Notes: generated by a model not told the origin, from the letters alone. A stretch of 47,848 nucleotides of DNA from Deltaproteobacteria bacterium HGW-Deltaproteobacteria-14 (GCA_002841945.1 PHBI01000026.1:1-47848); one strand, 5' to 3'; shown: positions 1 through 8,994, counted from the stretch's first letter. Numbers and translations: made by a program.

Positions 1-713
1 CCGGCCCCGCCGCCGGCGAGGCCCACGACCGCCTCCGTCGCCTCGGGCCCCCGCGCCGGCGCGGACCAGCCGGGCGCGGCGGCGATGGTCGTCGGGCGAC
101 CGGCCGCGTCGACGAAGCTGAGCCCGAGCTCGTCGAGGGTCCTGCCCGTCAGCGCGCTGAGCTCGACACCCAAGAGCGCCGCCGCCGCGGGGTTCGCGTT
201 GGTCACCCGGCCCTCGAGGTCCTGGGTCAGCATCCCTTGGGTCACCGTCTCGAAGAGGGTGCGGTAGCGCTCTTCGGAGGTGATCTGCGCGCGCCGGGCG
301 CGCTGACGCTCGTGGGCGTAGCGTATCGCCCGCCTGAGGGTGCGCCCGTCGAGGGTCGCCTTGGACAGGAAGTCCTCGGCGCCCCGGCGGACCGCGTCGT
401 CGCCGGTCGCGTCGTCGTCCGACCCCGTCAGCACGATCACCGGGACGTCCCCCGCCGCCGCGATCGCCGCGTCGAGGGTGTCGAGCCCCTGGCTGTCGGG
501 CAGGCCGAGGTCGAGCAGCACCGCGCTGAACTCCTCGGCCCCCAGGCGCTCGACCGCCGCGCCTAGCCGCCCGACCTGGACGACCTCGGCGGTGAACCCC
601 TCGAGGTACGCCTCGAACAGGCGCGCATCACCCGGGTTGTCCTCGACCAAGAGGAGCCTGGTGGGGGGCGGCTCCTCGGTCGGTCGGTCGGCGCCTGGTA
701 AGTCGGAAATCAT
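1..713 (-). CDS. Response regulator receiver-PAS protein, truncated by window edge
   Basis: Two-component signalling protein, cytoplasmic. About 237 residues are visible from ATG at 713 and the frame stays open to the left edge. Residues 18-135 form a CheY-like receiver: acidic pair in LLVEDN, phospho-acceptor D68 in LLDLGLPD, T96 in VLTGS and K118 in LSKAT. A PAS domain follows from about 145 (EERYRTLFETV, then NANPAAAALLG). Family knowledge: receiver-PAS proteins of this layout usually continue into a HisKA/HATPase kinase or a GGDEF output, which would lie outside the window. The start is 8 bp after the stop of the upstream receiver gene, so it is the third member of one operon with the kinase at 1168-2751. 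The output domain is unknown. Confidence 0.85.
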   Translation of the reverse strand, partial: MISDLPGADRPTEEPPPTRLLLVEDNPGDARLFEAYLEGFTAEVVQVGRLGAAVERLGAEEFSAVLLDLGLPDSQGLDTLDAAIAAAGDVPVIVLTGSDDDATGDDAVRRGAEDFLSKATLDGRTLRRAIRYAHERQRARRAQITSEERYRTLFETVTQGMLTQDLEGRVTNANPAAAALLGVELSALTGRTLDELGLSFVDAAGRPTTIAAAPGWSAPARGPEATEAVVGLAGGGA

Positions 714-721
714 CGGCGACC

Positions 722-1165
722 CTACTTTGGCAGCCTGACGATCGAGAACCAGAAGTCCTCGATCGAGCTCACGACCTTGATGAACTGGTTCATGTCGATG
801 GGCTTGGTGATGAAGCAGTTGGCCTGGAGGTCGTAGCTCAGGCGGATGTCGTGCTCGTCGTCGGAGCAGGTCAGGATGACCACCGGGATCCGCCGGAGAT
901 CGGCGTCTCGCTTGAGCTCGGCGAGCACCTCGCGCCCGTCCATGCGCGGCATGTTGAGATCGAGCAGGATGAGATCGGGGCGCGTCGCCTCCTCGTAGCC
1001 TGGCTCGCGCCGGAGAAAGGCCAGCGCCTGTGCGCCGTCGGTCAGGTGGTACATGGCGTTGTCGACCTTGCTCTCGCGCAGCGCCTCGCGCGCGAGGCGC
1101 GCGTCGCCGAGGCTGTCGTCGACGAGCAGGATGGAGACGACCTCGGGGATGGGGAGCGGAGCCAT
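722..1165 (-). CDS. Single-domain response regulator (Rcp1-like receiver)
   Basis: A 147-residue stand-alone receiver with no output domain. Visible motifs: DDS acidic pair near 16-18, phospho-acceptor D69 in LILLDLNMP, T99 in VILTCSDD, and K121 in FITKPID. The sequence resembles Rcp1-type regulators that pair with phytochrome-like histidine kinases, and the kinase encoded 2 bp upstream has exactly that type of H-box, so phosphotransfer between the two is likely (inference). ATG at 1165 gives the expected length for a receiver; a longer reading frame running upstream lies in a shadow frame of the kinase gene and is not used. A phosphate-shuttle role towards the receiver-PAS protein downstream is possible. 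Confidence 0.93.
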   Translation of the reverse strand: MAPLPIPEVVSILLVDDSLGDARLAREALRESKVDNAMYHLTDGAQALAFLRREPGYEEATRPDLILLDLNMPRMDGREVLAELKRDADLRRIPVVILTCSDDEHDIRLSYDLQANCFITKPIDMNQFIKVVSSIEDFWFSIVRLPK

Positions 1166-1167
1166 GG

Positions 1168-2751
1168 TCACTTGTCCTCGCCGTCGGCCGCCGAGACCGT
1201 GTCGGGCAGCGTGAAGTAGAAGGTCGTGCCCGCGCCGGGCTCGCTCTCGAGCCAGATGCGTCCGCCGTGTCGGTTCACGATGCGCTTGCACAGCGGCAAC
1301 CCGATCCCGGTGCCGGGGTACTCGTGCTGCGCGTGGAGGCGCTGGAAGATCGTGAAGACGCGCTCGAAGTAGCGCGCCTCGATGCCGATCCCGTTGTCGC
1401 GGACGGCGATCACCCACTCGCCGTTGGCGTGCGTGGTGGAGACCGCGATCCGCGGCGGCTCGTCCGCGCGCCGGAACTTGATGGCGTTGCCGATGAGGTT
1501 CTGAAAGAGCTGCATGAGCTGGCCGCGGTCGCCTCGGACGACGGGGAGGTCGCGCTGGACGATCATCGCCCCGGTCTCGCGGATGACCGTCTGCAGGGCG
1601 ACCAGGGCGTCCGCGAGGGGCCCGCTCAGGGAGATCGGGGTGAGCTCGCGCCCGCGGCTGCCGACGCGGGCGTAGCTCAGCAGATCCTGGATGAGGCGCT
1701 GCATCCGGTTGGCCCCGTCCACGGCGAAGCGGATGTAGTCGCGGGCGTCCTCGTCGAGCGCGTCGCCGTACCGCTTGGCGAGCAGCTGGGTGAAGCTCGC
1801 GACCATGCGCAGGGGCTCCTGCAGGTCGTGCGAGGCGACGTAGGCGAACTGCTCGAGCTCGCGGTTGGACTCGACGAGCGCCTCGCGCTGCGCGCGCAGC
1901 TCGCTGATGTCCTGCGCGTGGGTGAGGAAGTAGAGCGGCGCACCGTCGGCGTCGCGCTCGATCGCCGTGGTCACCCGGGCCCAGACGTAGCGGCCGTCGG
2001 CGTGGCGATAGCGCTTCTCCATGACCCAGTGATCGGCGCGGCCCGCGAGGAGGTCGGTGACGCAGGTGAGGCTCTGCTCGAGGTCCTCGGGGTGGGTGAT
2101 GTCGGCGTAGGAGATGCGCTCCATCTCCTCGCGGCTGCGGCCGAGCATGGCGCCGAAGGCGTCGTTGACCCGCAGCAGCCGGCCGTCCGGGCCGGTCATC
2201 GACTTCCCGATCGGGGCGTCGTCGAAGAAGCTCCGGAAGCGCTCCTCCACGCGGTGGGCGTTTCGGTCCGCGACCAGCTCGCGCTCGCGGCTGACCGCGG
2301 TGACGAGCGCCCCGAGGAGCGCGTCCCCCTCGCGCCACGCCACCACGCGACAACGGACGCCGTGCGGCTCGCCCCCCTGGCGAGCGCGCACCTCCGCGTC
2401 CACGGGCGCGGCGTCGGGCGCGCCGCCCAGGGCGGCGGCGACGGCGTCGAGCAGCGGGTCCGGTGGGTCCGCCGCGCGGGCAAAGACCTCGGCGAGCGGC
2501 GCCCCCAACGCCTCATCGGCGGCCCAGCCGGTCAACCGCGCGCCGGCGCGGTTGAGCGCGACCACCCGCCCGCCGCGGTCGACGGCGACGACCGCCTCGT
2601 CGATCGCGTCCAGCATCGCGCTCCAGGGCCGGCACGCGCCGTCGGCGTTCACCAGCGCCGCGCTCTGCCGCGGCGATCTCGTCTCCACATCGACCACGCC
2701 TCGCAATCCACGCGCTTGGAGGTACGCTCCTCCGCCAGGAGCTGAGGGCAT
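1168..2751 (-). CDS. PAS-PAS sensor histidine kinase
   Basis: A 527-residue kinase without an evident signal peptide or membrane segment, so probably soluble. PAS 1 lies around 42-150 (DAIDEAVVAVDR; NRAGARLTG), PAS 2 with a PAC motif around 168-285 (FFDDAPIGKSM; VNDAFGAMLG; YRHADGRYVW). HisKA spans about 295-365 with phospho-acceptor H308 in VASHDLQEP, the H-box type seen in Cph1-like kinases. The HATPase region (about 405-517) keeps the N-box NLIGNAIKF, G1 DNGIGI and G2 GTGIGLPLCKR. It is therefore expected to be active. The ligand of the PAS domains cannot be read from sequence. It is the first gene of a tight three-gene operon with two receiver proteins; a GGAGG lies 11 nt before ATG 2751. 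Confidence 0.95.
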   Translation of the reverse strand: MPSAPGGGAYLQARGLRGVVDVETRSPRQSAALVNADGACRPWSAMLDAIDEAVVAVDRGGRVVALNRAGARLTGWAADEALGAPLAEVFARAADPPDPLLDAVAAALGGAPDAAPVDAEVRARQGGEPHGVRCRVVAWREGDALLGALVTAVSRERELVADRNAHRVEERFRSFFDDAPIGKSMTGPDGRLLRVNDAFGAMLGRSREEMERISYADITHPEDLEQSLTCVTDLLAGRADHWVMEKRYRHADGRYVWARVTTAIERDADGAPLYFLTHAQDISELRAQREALVESNRELEQFAYVASHDLQEPLRMVASFTQLLAKRYGDALDEDARDYIRFAVDGANRMQRLIQDLLSYARVGSRGRELTPISLSGPLADALVALQTVIRETGAMIVQRDLPVVRGDRGQLMQLFQNLIGNAIKFRRADEPPRIAVSTTHANGEWVIAVRDNGIGIEARYFERVFTIFQRLHAQHEYPGTGIGLPLCKRIVNRHGGRIWLESEPGAGTTFYFTLPDTVSAADGEDK

Positions 2752-2808
2752 ACTACGCTGAGCCTCCGGTATTACAAAGGCACAATCATGCGAATTCCGT
2801 AAGCCCTC

Positions 2809-4065
2809 TCAGCCCAGCGCGCCGACGGTGCGCAGGGCGCTCTCGAGCTGGCGCCAGCGGTCCTCGACGGCGCCGGTGTAGCCGACCGAGATGCGCACCA
2901 GCCCCGGGGAGACGCCGGCGGCGCGCAGGGCGTCGTCGCCGAGCTCGCTCGAGGTCGAGCTGGCCGAGCACGACATCAGCGACTCCGAGTAGCCGAGGCT
3001 CACCGCCATGAAGCCGAAGCGGTGCTCGTTCTGCAGGATGTCCATGAAGCGGTAGGCGCGCTCGCGATCCTCGAGGTCGAGGCTGAGCATCCCGCCGAAG
3101 CCGTAGCCGGGGTTCAGCATCCGCTTCATCAGCGCGTGCTGCGGGTGGCTCGGCAGCCCCGGGTAGCGGATCGGCGCCCCGAGCTCGGCCAGCCGTTCGG
3201 CGAAGATCTGCGCCCGGCGCGAGTGCTCGCGCATTCTCAGCGGCAGATGCGGCACACGCATCGACACTTCGAAGGCCGCCTTGGGGTCCATCGTCGGGCC
3301 AAAGAGCATCAGCGCGCCGGTGTGCAGATCCATCAGCTGCGCGATGAAGTCGTTGCTCCCGACGACGGCGCCGGCGACGAGGTCCGAGGCGCCGTTGATG
3401 AACTTCGTGAGGCTGTGGACCACCACGTCCGCCCCATGCAGGAGGGGGCTTATCAGCACCGGCGTGAAGGTGTTGTCGACGACCAGCGAGGCGCCGTGGC
3501 GGTGAGCGATGTCCGCGAGGGCCTCGAGGTCGGCCACGACCAGGGTCGGGTTGGACAGCGCCTCGGTGTAGAGGACCTTGGTGCGCGGCGTGAACGCCGC
3601 CTCGACGGCGGCGAGGTCGTCGATGGACACGAACGTCGTGGTGACGCCGGTCTTCTTCGGCCACATGTCGTGGAGCAGCGCGTGGGTGCCGCCGTAGATG
3701 GCCCCTGAGGCGACGATGTGGTCGCCGCTGTCGACGAGCTGGAGCAGCGCGGACGACACCGCCGCCATGCCGCTCGCGCAGCAATAGCCGGCCTCGGCGC
3801 CCTCGAGGGCCGCGAGCTCGCGGCCCAGGGTGTACACCGTCGGGTTGAAGTGGCGGGCGTAGAGGAAGCACCCACCGTCGTCGGGGCTCCGCCGGCCGGC
3901 GAAGATCTCCGGCATCGTCGCGGCGGTCAGCACGGTGAACGTCGTCGACGCCTCGATGCTCATGTTGACGCCGCCGTGCTCACCAAACGTGTGCTTGGTG
4001 GCGGCCAGCGAGGCGACCGGGTCGAACGGGGCGGCGGCGGGGTCGTCGTGGGTGGACTGTGTCAT
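2809..4065 (-). CDS. Methionine gamma-lyase-like PLP enzyme
   Basis: A 418-residue Cys/Met-metabolism PLP-dependent enzyme. The internal aldimine lysine is K221 in HSLTKFINGASD; VVDNTF (195-200) and YARHFNPT (69-76) are the usual PLP/substrate motifs. The N-terminal FGEHGGVNMSIEAS stretch closely resembles plant methionine gamma-lyase as I remember it, more than MetB, MetC or MetZ, so the likely reaction is cleavage of L-methionine to methanethiol, 2-oxobutyrate and ammonia (EC 4.4.1.11). Substrate choice within this family is easily misassigned, so cystathionine or homocysteine lyase remains possible. It starts 31 bp after the Nfn fusion gene with a GGAG 8 nt before the ATG, which suggests co-transcription with that redox enzyme. 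Confidence 0.88.
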   Translation of the reverse strand: MTQSTHDDPAAAPFDPVASLAATKHTFGEHGGVNMSIEASTTFTVLTAATMPEIFAGRRSPDDGGCFLYARHFNPTVYTLGRELAALEGAEAGYCCASGMAAVSSALLQLVDSGDHIVASGAIYGGTHALLHDMWPKKTGVTTTFVSIDDLAAVEAAFTPRTKVLYTEALSNPTLVVADLEALADIAHRHGASLVVDNTFTPVLISPLLHGADVVVHSLTKFINGASDLVAGAVVGSNDFIAQLMDLHTGALMLFGPTMDPKAAFEVSMRVPHLPLRMREHSRRAQIFAERLAELGAPIRYPGLPSHPQHALMKRMLNPGYGFGGMLSLDLEDRERAYRFMDILQNEHRFGFMAVSLGYSESLMSCSASSTSSELGDDALRAAGVSPGLVRISVGYTGAVEDRWRQLESALRTVGALG

Positions 4066-4096
4066 GGCTCGGCTCCGTTCGGGTGTGGTGTTGGGG

Positions 4097-7066
4097 CTAC
4101 AGCAGCCCGGGTTTGCCGGCGACCAGGCGCGCGAGCTCCGTCGTCAGCAAGTCGACGTGCTCCTGCTCCTCGGCGGCGAGCTCCTGGTAGAGGACGCGCT
4201 CGGGGGAACCCGGTGCGAAGCGCTCGCCTTCGCCGTTGAAGAAGGCGCGCGCGCGCTTCTCGAGGGCGACCGCGAGCTTCACCAGCGCCACGCCGTCATC
4301 GGCGGGGGCGTCGACCCCGGCGTAGACCGCGATCTGGCTGGGGCTGATCCCGTCGGCGACGCCGGCGTCGCTCGCGACGTCGAGGTGGTAGCGGCGCGAC
4401 AGCGTCACGAGGTGCCCGGCCTCCATCTCGCGCAGGCTCGCGAACAGGTGGCGCACGCGGTCGTCGCTGGCGCGGGTGGCGCCGCGCCCGTAGAAGGCCA
4501 TGCCGCCGAGCTCGATCTCCATGGCGTGGCGCACGGCCGCCTGGGCGTCGGCGCCCTCCGCGGTCGGGGTGTGCTCGGCGGTGAGCGTCCCGCCGCAGGC
4601 CGGGCACAGGCCGTAGGGGTAGGCGAAGCCCTCGTAGACCTTGCGGCAGTCGGTGCAACTCCAGGTGAGCAGGGCGTCGGCGCAGCAGATGTAGGCGCCC
4701 GCCTCGTCGTCGACGGGGCGCTTGCACTTGGGGCAGCTGTGCCCGGCGAGCACCTCGGCGGCGACCGGCGGCGCGGGGGGCTCCTCGGAGAGCGGCCAGT
4801 GGCGCGTCGTGAGCCAGCGCTCGATGCCCGCGGCGGCGCGTCGGCCGGCGCCCATCGCCAAGATGACCGTGGCCCCGCCGGTGACGATGTCGCCGCCCGC
4901 GAAGACGCCGGGGATGCTCGTGGCTTGCCAGGTGTCGTCGGCGACGATGTTGCCCCAGCGGTTGGTCGCGAGCCCCGGGGTCGAGGCGGCGATGATGGGG
5001 TTGGCCTGGGTCCCGAGGGCGTAGATGACGGCGTCGGCCTCGAAGACCTCGAACTCGCCGTCGACCGCTATGGGCTTGCGCCGGCCGGACGCGTCGGGCT
5101 CGCCGAGGCGCATGACCTGCGTCTTCAGGTGCGTGACGTTCGCGCCGGCGTCGACGACGATCTCGGTCGGGCTCCGCAGCCAGTGGAAGGTGATGCCCTC
5201 TTCCTTGGCGTGGCGCAGCTCCTCGATGCGCGCCGGGGCCTCGGCCTCGGTGCGGCGGTAGATGCAGCGCACCTCTTCGGCGCCCATGCGGCGGGCGACG
5301 CGCAGACAATCCATCGCGGTGTTGCCGGCGCCGATGACGCAGACCCGGTGGCCGAGGTGGATCGGCGTGTCCTCGAAGGGGAAGCGGTCGCCGCCCATGA
5401 GGTTCACCCGGGTGAGGAACTCGTTGGCGCTGTAGACCTGGGCGGCGTACTCGCCCGGGATGCCGGGGAAGCTCGGGTAGCCGGCGCCGGTGCCGACGAA
5501 CACGGCGTCGTAGCCCATGTCGCCCATGAGCTGGGCGATGGTGAAGGTCTTGCCGATGACCTTGTTGGTCAGGATCTCGACGCCGAGGTCGCGCAGCTTC
5601 TGGATCTCGCGCGCGATGGTCTCGCGCGGCAGGCGGAAGGACGGGATGCCGTACTGCAGCACGCCGCCGACGACGTGGAGGGCCTCGAAGATGGTGACCT
5701 TGGCGCCGGCCTTGGCGAGGTCGGCGGCGCAGGCGAGGCCGGCCGGCCCGGAGCCGACGACCGCGACCTGGCCGAGCGGCGGGTCGATGGCGGGCGGCGT
5801 GACCGTCGGGCGCGCGGCGTGGTCGCCGACGAAGCGCTCAAGGCGGCCGATGGCGACCGGGGCGACCTTCTTGGCGATGATGCACTGCGCCTCGCACTGG
5901 CTCTCCTGGGGGCAGACGCGGCCGCAGACCGACGGGAAGGTGTTCGACTCGTTGATGACCTCGAGCGCGCCTGTGAGGTCACGCACGAGGAGGTGGCGGA
6001 TGAAGCGCGGGATGTCGATGGAGACCGGGCAGCCGCTGACGCAGGTGGGCTTTCGGCACTGGATGCAGCGCTCGGCCTCGTTGAGCGCCTCCTGGAGGGA
6101 GTAGCCGAGGTTGACCTCGTCGAAGGTGCGCGAGCGGATGGTGGCGTCGCGCTCGGGCATGGGGGTCTGGTGCGGCTGCAGCTCCTTGATCTTCTTGTAG
6201 TTGCGCTGCTCGTTCTCGAACAGCTGCAGCTTCACCTCGCAGACGTGGCGGTAGTCGCCCATCGCGACGCCTTCCTGGCCTTGGAAGCGGCGCTGGCGCG
6301 ACATCAGCTCGGCGAAGTCGACCTTGTGCGCGTCGAACTCGGGGCCGTCGACGCAGGCGAAGCGGATGGCGTCGTCGACGGTGACGCGACACGAGCCGCA
6401 CATGCCGGTGCCGTCGACCATGATGGCGTTGAGGCTGACGACGGTGGGGACGGCGAAGGGGCGCGAGACCTCGGCGCAGGCGCGCATCATGGGCAGGGGG
6501 CCGATGGCGATCACGAGGTCGGGGGGCGGGGACTGGCGCAGCACCTCGTCGAGGGCGGCGGTGACGAAGCCCTGGCGGCCGTAGCTGCCGTCGTCGGTGC
6601 AGACGATGAGCTCGTCGGAGTAGTCGGCGAAGCGGTCTTCCCAGAAGACGAGGTCTTGGTTGCGGAAGCCGATGATGCTGGTGGTGCGGTTGCCGAGCTC
6701 TTTGAGGGCGCGGAGCTGGGGGAAGATCGGGGCGACGCCGAGGCCGCCGCCGACGAGGACGACGTGGCCGACCTTGTCGAGGTGGCTCTCCTGGCCGAGG
6801 GGGCCGACGAAGTCCTGAAACGCATCGCCGGGGCCGTAGCCGTCCATCATCTCCTGGGTCGTCTTGCCGACGGCCTGGACGACCAGCGTGACGGTGCCGC
6901 GCTCGCGGTCGAAGTCGGCGACGGTCAGCGGGATGCGCTCGGCGCCGTCGTGCAGGCGCAGCATGATGAAGTGGCCAGGCAGGGCGGCCCGGGCGACGTC
7001 GGGGGCCTCGACCTCCCACAGGAAGGTCTGGCTCGAGAAGCGCTCGGTGCGGGTGATCGTGTACAT
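4097..7066 (-). CDS. NfnA-NfnB-zinc ribbon-ferritin-like four-part fusion oxidoreductase
   Basis: A 989-residue multidomain flavoprotein. Residues 1-280 match NfnA (ferredoxin-NADP reductase fold): RIPLTVAD for FAD, VGGGLGVAP for nucleotide, and a [2Fe-2S] site D218, C223, C226, C238 (D-x4-C-x2-C-x11-C), matching the Asp/3Cys ligation I recall for NfnA. Residues 320-755 match NfnB/glutamate synthase small subunit: cysteines C334, C337, C342, C346 and C381, C385, C391, C395 for [4Fe-4S] clusters, FAD motif VVGSGPAGLA, NADPH motif VIGAGNTAMD. Residues 778-824 hold cysteine pairs (CPKC, CTDC, CPAC) of a ribbon/rubredoxin-like region. Residues 845-989 form a ferritin-like domain with two ExxH motifs (E882-H885, E967-H970). 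NfnA and NfnB are normally separate subunits of an electron-bifurcating NADH-dependent ferredoxin:NADP oxidoreductase. ATG 7066 is chosen because GGAGG lies 9 nt upstream; the reading frame extends to 7174 without such a site. Confidence 0.9.
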   Translation of the reverse strand: MYTITRTERFSSQTFLWEVEAPDVARAALPGHFIMLRLHDGAERIPLTVADFDRERGTVTLVVQAVGKTTQEMMDGYGPGDAFQDFVGPLGQESHLDKVGHVVLVGGGLGVAPIFPQLRALKELGNRTTSIIGFRNQDLVFWEDRFADYSDELIVCTDDGSYGRQGFVTAALDEVLRQSPPPDLVIAIGPLPMMRACAEVSRPFAVPTVVSLNAIMVDGTGMCGSCRVTVDDAIRFACVDGPEFDAHKVDFAELMSRQRRFQGQEGVAMGDYRHVCEVKLQLFENEQRNYKKIKELQPHQTPMPERDATIRSRTFDEVNLGYSLQEALNEAERCIQCRKPTCVSGCPVSIDIPRFIRHLLVRDLTGALEVINESNTFPSVCGRVCPQESQCEAQCIIAKKVAPVAIGRLERFVGDHAARPTVTPPAIDPPLGQVAVVGSGPAGLACAADLAKAGAKVTIFEALHVVGGVLQYGIPSFRLPRETIAREIQKLRDLGVEILTNKVIGKTFTIAQLMGDMGYDAVFVGTGAGYPSFPGIPGEYAAQVYSANEFLTRVNLMGGDRFPFEDTPIHLGHRVCVIGAGNTAMDCLRVARRMGAEEVRCIYRRTEAEAPARIEELRHAKEEGITFHWLRSPTEIVVDAGANVTHLKTQVMRLGEPDASGRRKPIAVDGEFEVFEADAVIYALGTQANPIIAASTPGLATNRWGNIVADDTWQATSIPGVFAGGDIVTGGATVILAMGAGRRAAAGIERWLTTRHWPLSEEPPAPPVAAEVLAGHSCPKCKRPVDDEAGAYICCADALLTWSCTDCRKVYEGFAYPYGLCPACGGTLTAEHTPTAEGADAQAAVRHAMEIELGGMAFYGRGATRASDDRVRHLFASLREMEAGHLVTLSRRYHLDVASDAGVADGISPSQIAVYAGVDAPADDGVALVKLAVALEKRARAFFNGEGERFAPGSPERVLYQELAAEEQEHVDLLTTELARLVAGKPGLL

Positions 7067-7362
7067 AGGCCGGCCTCCAGGGGGCGAGCGGCCCAGCGTC
7101 CCGACGGCCCGCTCGACGCCCCTGGCATAGCACAGCCGGGACCGCCGCGGGCAGCAAAGATGAACCGCGCTCACCCAGGTCTGCGCTGGGCGTTCGGCCT
7201 TCGCGTCGCCTCGGTGGCGCCCGCTCGGCGCCGCCGTGGCGCGCTCGCGGTCGGCGCCTTTTTCTCTATGGGGTGAGGGGCCAAACGCGTTACGGGGCGC
7301 GCACCGCAGCGGCCCGGGCAGCCGGACGCGCGCGCACTGACGCCCATGGCCCGGAGGTCGAC
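7067..7362. other. Divergent intergenic region with possible leader hairpin
   Basis: No credible gene. It must hold the promoters of the divergent Nfn fusion (minus) and transporter (plus). GGCGCC occurs three times (near 7216, 7227 and 7253). A 5-bp GC stem at 7238-7242/7254-7258 is followed directly by five T at 7259-7263, which has the form of a weak intrinsic terminator in the transporter leader. Whether it is an attenuator is speculative. Confidence 0.3.
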
Positions 7363-8988
7363 GTGACCGAGGTCGCCGAGTTCCTCACGCACAACGAGCT
7401 CTTTCTCCTCTTCGCCGTCGTCCTGCTCGGGGTCGGCCTCGGCCGCCTGCCGATCTTCGGCGTGCGCCTCGGCGCCGCCGGCGTGCTGTTCGCCGGCCTC
7501 GCCCTCAGCGCCGTCTTCGCGCCCGGCGGCCACACCCTCAACCTCACGCCCATCCTGCGCGACTTCGGCCTGCTCCTCTTCGTGTACTGCGTCGGCCTCG
7601 CCGGCGGCCCCGGCTTCTTCCGCGCCTGGCGCGAGCGCGGCGTGCGCTTCAACGTCAGCGTCGTGCTGGCCTTCGTCCTGGCGTCCGGCGTCACGCTCCT
7701 CGGCGCCCGCCTGCTCGAGATAGACCGCGCCTACGCGACCGGCATCTTCTGTGGCGCGCTGACCAGCACGCCCGCCCTCGCCGCCGCCGCCGAGCGCGTC
7801 CAGGGCACCCTCCTCGCCCAGGCCCCGGCTATCGGCTACTCGGTCGCCTACCCCTTTGGCGTCCTCGGGGGCATCCTGATGCTGCGCCTGCACGCCGCCT
7901 GGCGCCGCCGCCAGCTCGCCGCCGAGCGCGCGGCGGCGCCGTCGTCCGCCACCGTCGCCCTGGTCAACGGCGACTTCCGCGTCACGCGCCCCGAGCTCCT
8001 CGACAAGGCGATCGGCGAGCTGCGCGTCCGCGAGACGGCGGGGGTCGTGATCTCGCGCCTGCGTCGCGCCGGCGCCGAGGTCATCCCGACCAAGTACACC
8101 GTCCTGCATCGCGGTGACACCGTCGTCGCCGTCGGCGCCCCCGACGCCATCGCCCAGGCCGAGGCCTACTTCGGCGAGCGCTCCGACGAGCGCCTCGAGG
8201 CCCAACGCAGCCGCATCGACATCCGACGCATCCTGGTCTCGAAGAAGGAGCACGCCGGCCGCCGCATCGCCGACCTCGAGCTCGACCGCCGCTTCGGCGC
8301 CCAGGTCACCCGGCTGCGCCGCGCCGACTTCGACATGCTCCCCTCGCCCGAGCTCCGCCTCGAGCTGGGCGACCGCATCCGCGTCGTCGCGCCGGTCGAG
8401 CGCCTGGGCGAGATCAGCACCTTCTTCGGCGACTCCGAGCGCGACCTCGCCCACCTCGACCTGCCGGCCCTCGCGCTCGGCCTGTGCCTCGGCCTCCTGC
8501 TCGCGCGCGTCCCCTTCCCCGGCCCCGGGGGCGTCGTCACCCTCGGGGTCGCGGGGGGCCCGCTGATCGTCGCGCTGATCCTCGGTCGCCTCGGTCGCAC
8601 CGGCAGCTTCGTCTGGCAGATCCCCTACGAAGCCAGCAGCACCCTGCGGGAGATCGGCCTGACGCTGTTCCTCGCCGGCGTCGGCGTCAGCGCGGGGAGC
8701 AAGCTCGTCGGCGTCCCGACCGACAGCCTCTTCAACATGCTCGCCCTCGGCGCCACGCTGACGGTCACCACCAGCGCTGTCGCGCTCGCGGCGCTGCACT
8801 ACTGGGCCAAGGCCAGCGCCATCGGCGCCCTCGGCGCCCTCTCGGGGATGCAGACCCAGTCGGCCACCCTCGCGGTCGCCCACGACCTCTCGGGCCGCTC
8901 CGAGGACACCTGGGTCGCCTACGCCCTGGTCTACCCGGTCGCGATGATCGGCAAGATCATCGCCGCTCAGCTCCTCATCATGCTCTGA
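7363..8988 (+). CDS. AAE-type transporter with central TrkA-C (RCK_C) domains
   Basis: A 541-residue inner-membrane protein of the aspartate:alanine exchanger (AspT/YidE/YbjL) type. Hydrophobic helices fill about 1-185 and 360-541; the hydrophilic middle (about 190-355) has two TrkA-C/RCK_C-like modules (for example RRAGAEVIPTKYTVLHRGD). Family repeats are visible in both halves: GALTSTPALAAA and GALSGMQTQSATLAVA. The substrate cannot be deduced; AspT exchanges aspartate and alanine, but many homologues are uncharacterised. GTG at 7363 is chosen because GGAGG ends 5 nt before it and it precedes the first membrane helix; the frame can be extended to 7273 but that part is Arg/Ala-rich and unlike the family. 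It ends convergently with the next gene at a strong hairpin. Confidence 0.88.
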   Translation: MTEVAEFLTHNELFLLFAVVLLGVGLGRLPIFGVRLGAAGVLFAGLALSAVFAPGGHTLNLTPILRDFGLLLFVYCVGLAGGPGFFRAWRERGVRFNVSVVLAFVLASGVTLLGARLLEIDRAYATGIFCGALTSTPALAAAAERVQGTLLAQAPAIGYSVAYPFGVLGGILMLRLHAAWRRRQLAAERAAAPSSATVALVNGDFRVTRPELLDKAIGELRVRETAGVVISRLRRAGAEVIPTKYTVLHRGDTVVAVGAPDAIAQAEAYFGERSDERLEAQRSRIDIRRILVSKKEHAGRRIADLELDRRFGAQVTRLRRADFDMLPSPELRLELGDRIRVVAPVERLGEISTFFGDSERDLAHLDLPALALGLCLGLLLARVPFPGPGGVVTLGVAGGPLIVALILGRLGRTGSFVWQIPYEASSTLREIGLTLFLAGVGVSAGSKLVGVPTDSLFNMLALGATLTVTTSAVALAALHYWAKASAIGALGALSGMQTQSATLAVAHDLSGRSEDTWVAYALVYPVAMIGKIIAAQLLIML

Positions 8989-8994
8989 GGGCGA

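Noticed and set aside
3935..7276. Long plus-strand open frame of 1113 codons
   Set aside because: Antisense shadow of the methionine lyase and Nfn fusion genes, which carry complete cofactor motifs.
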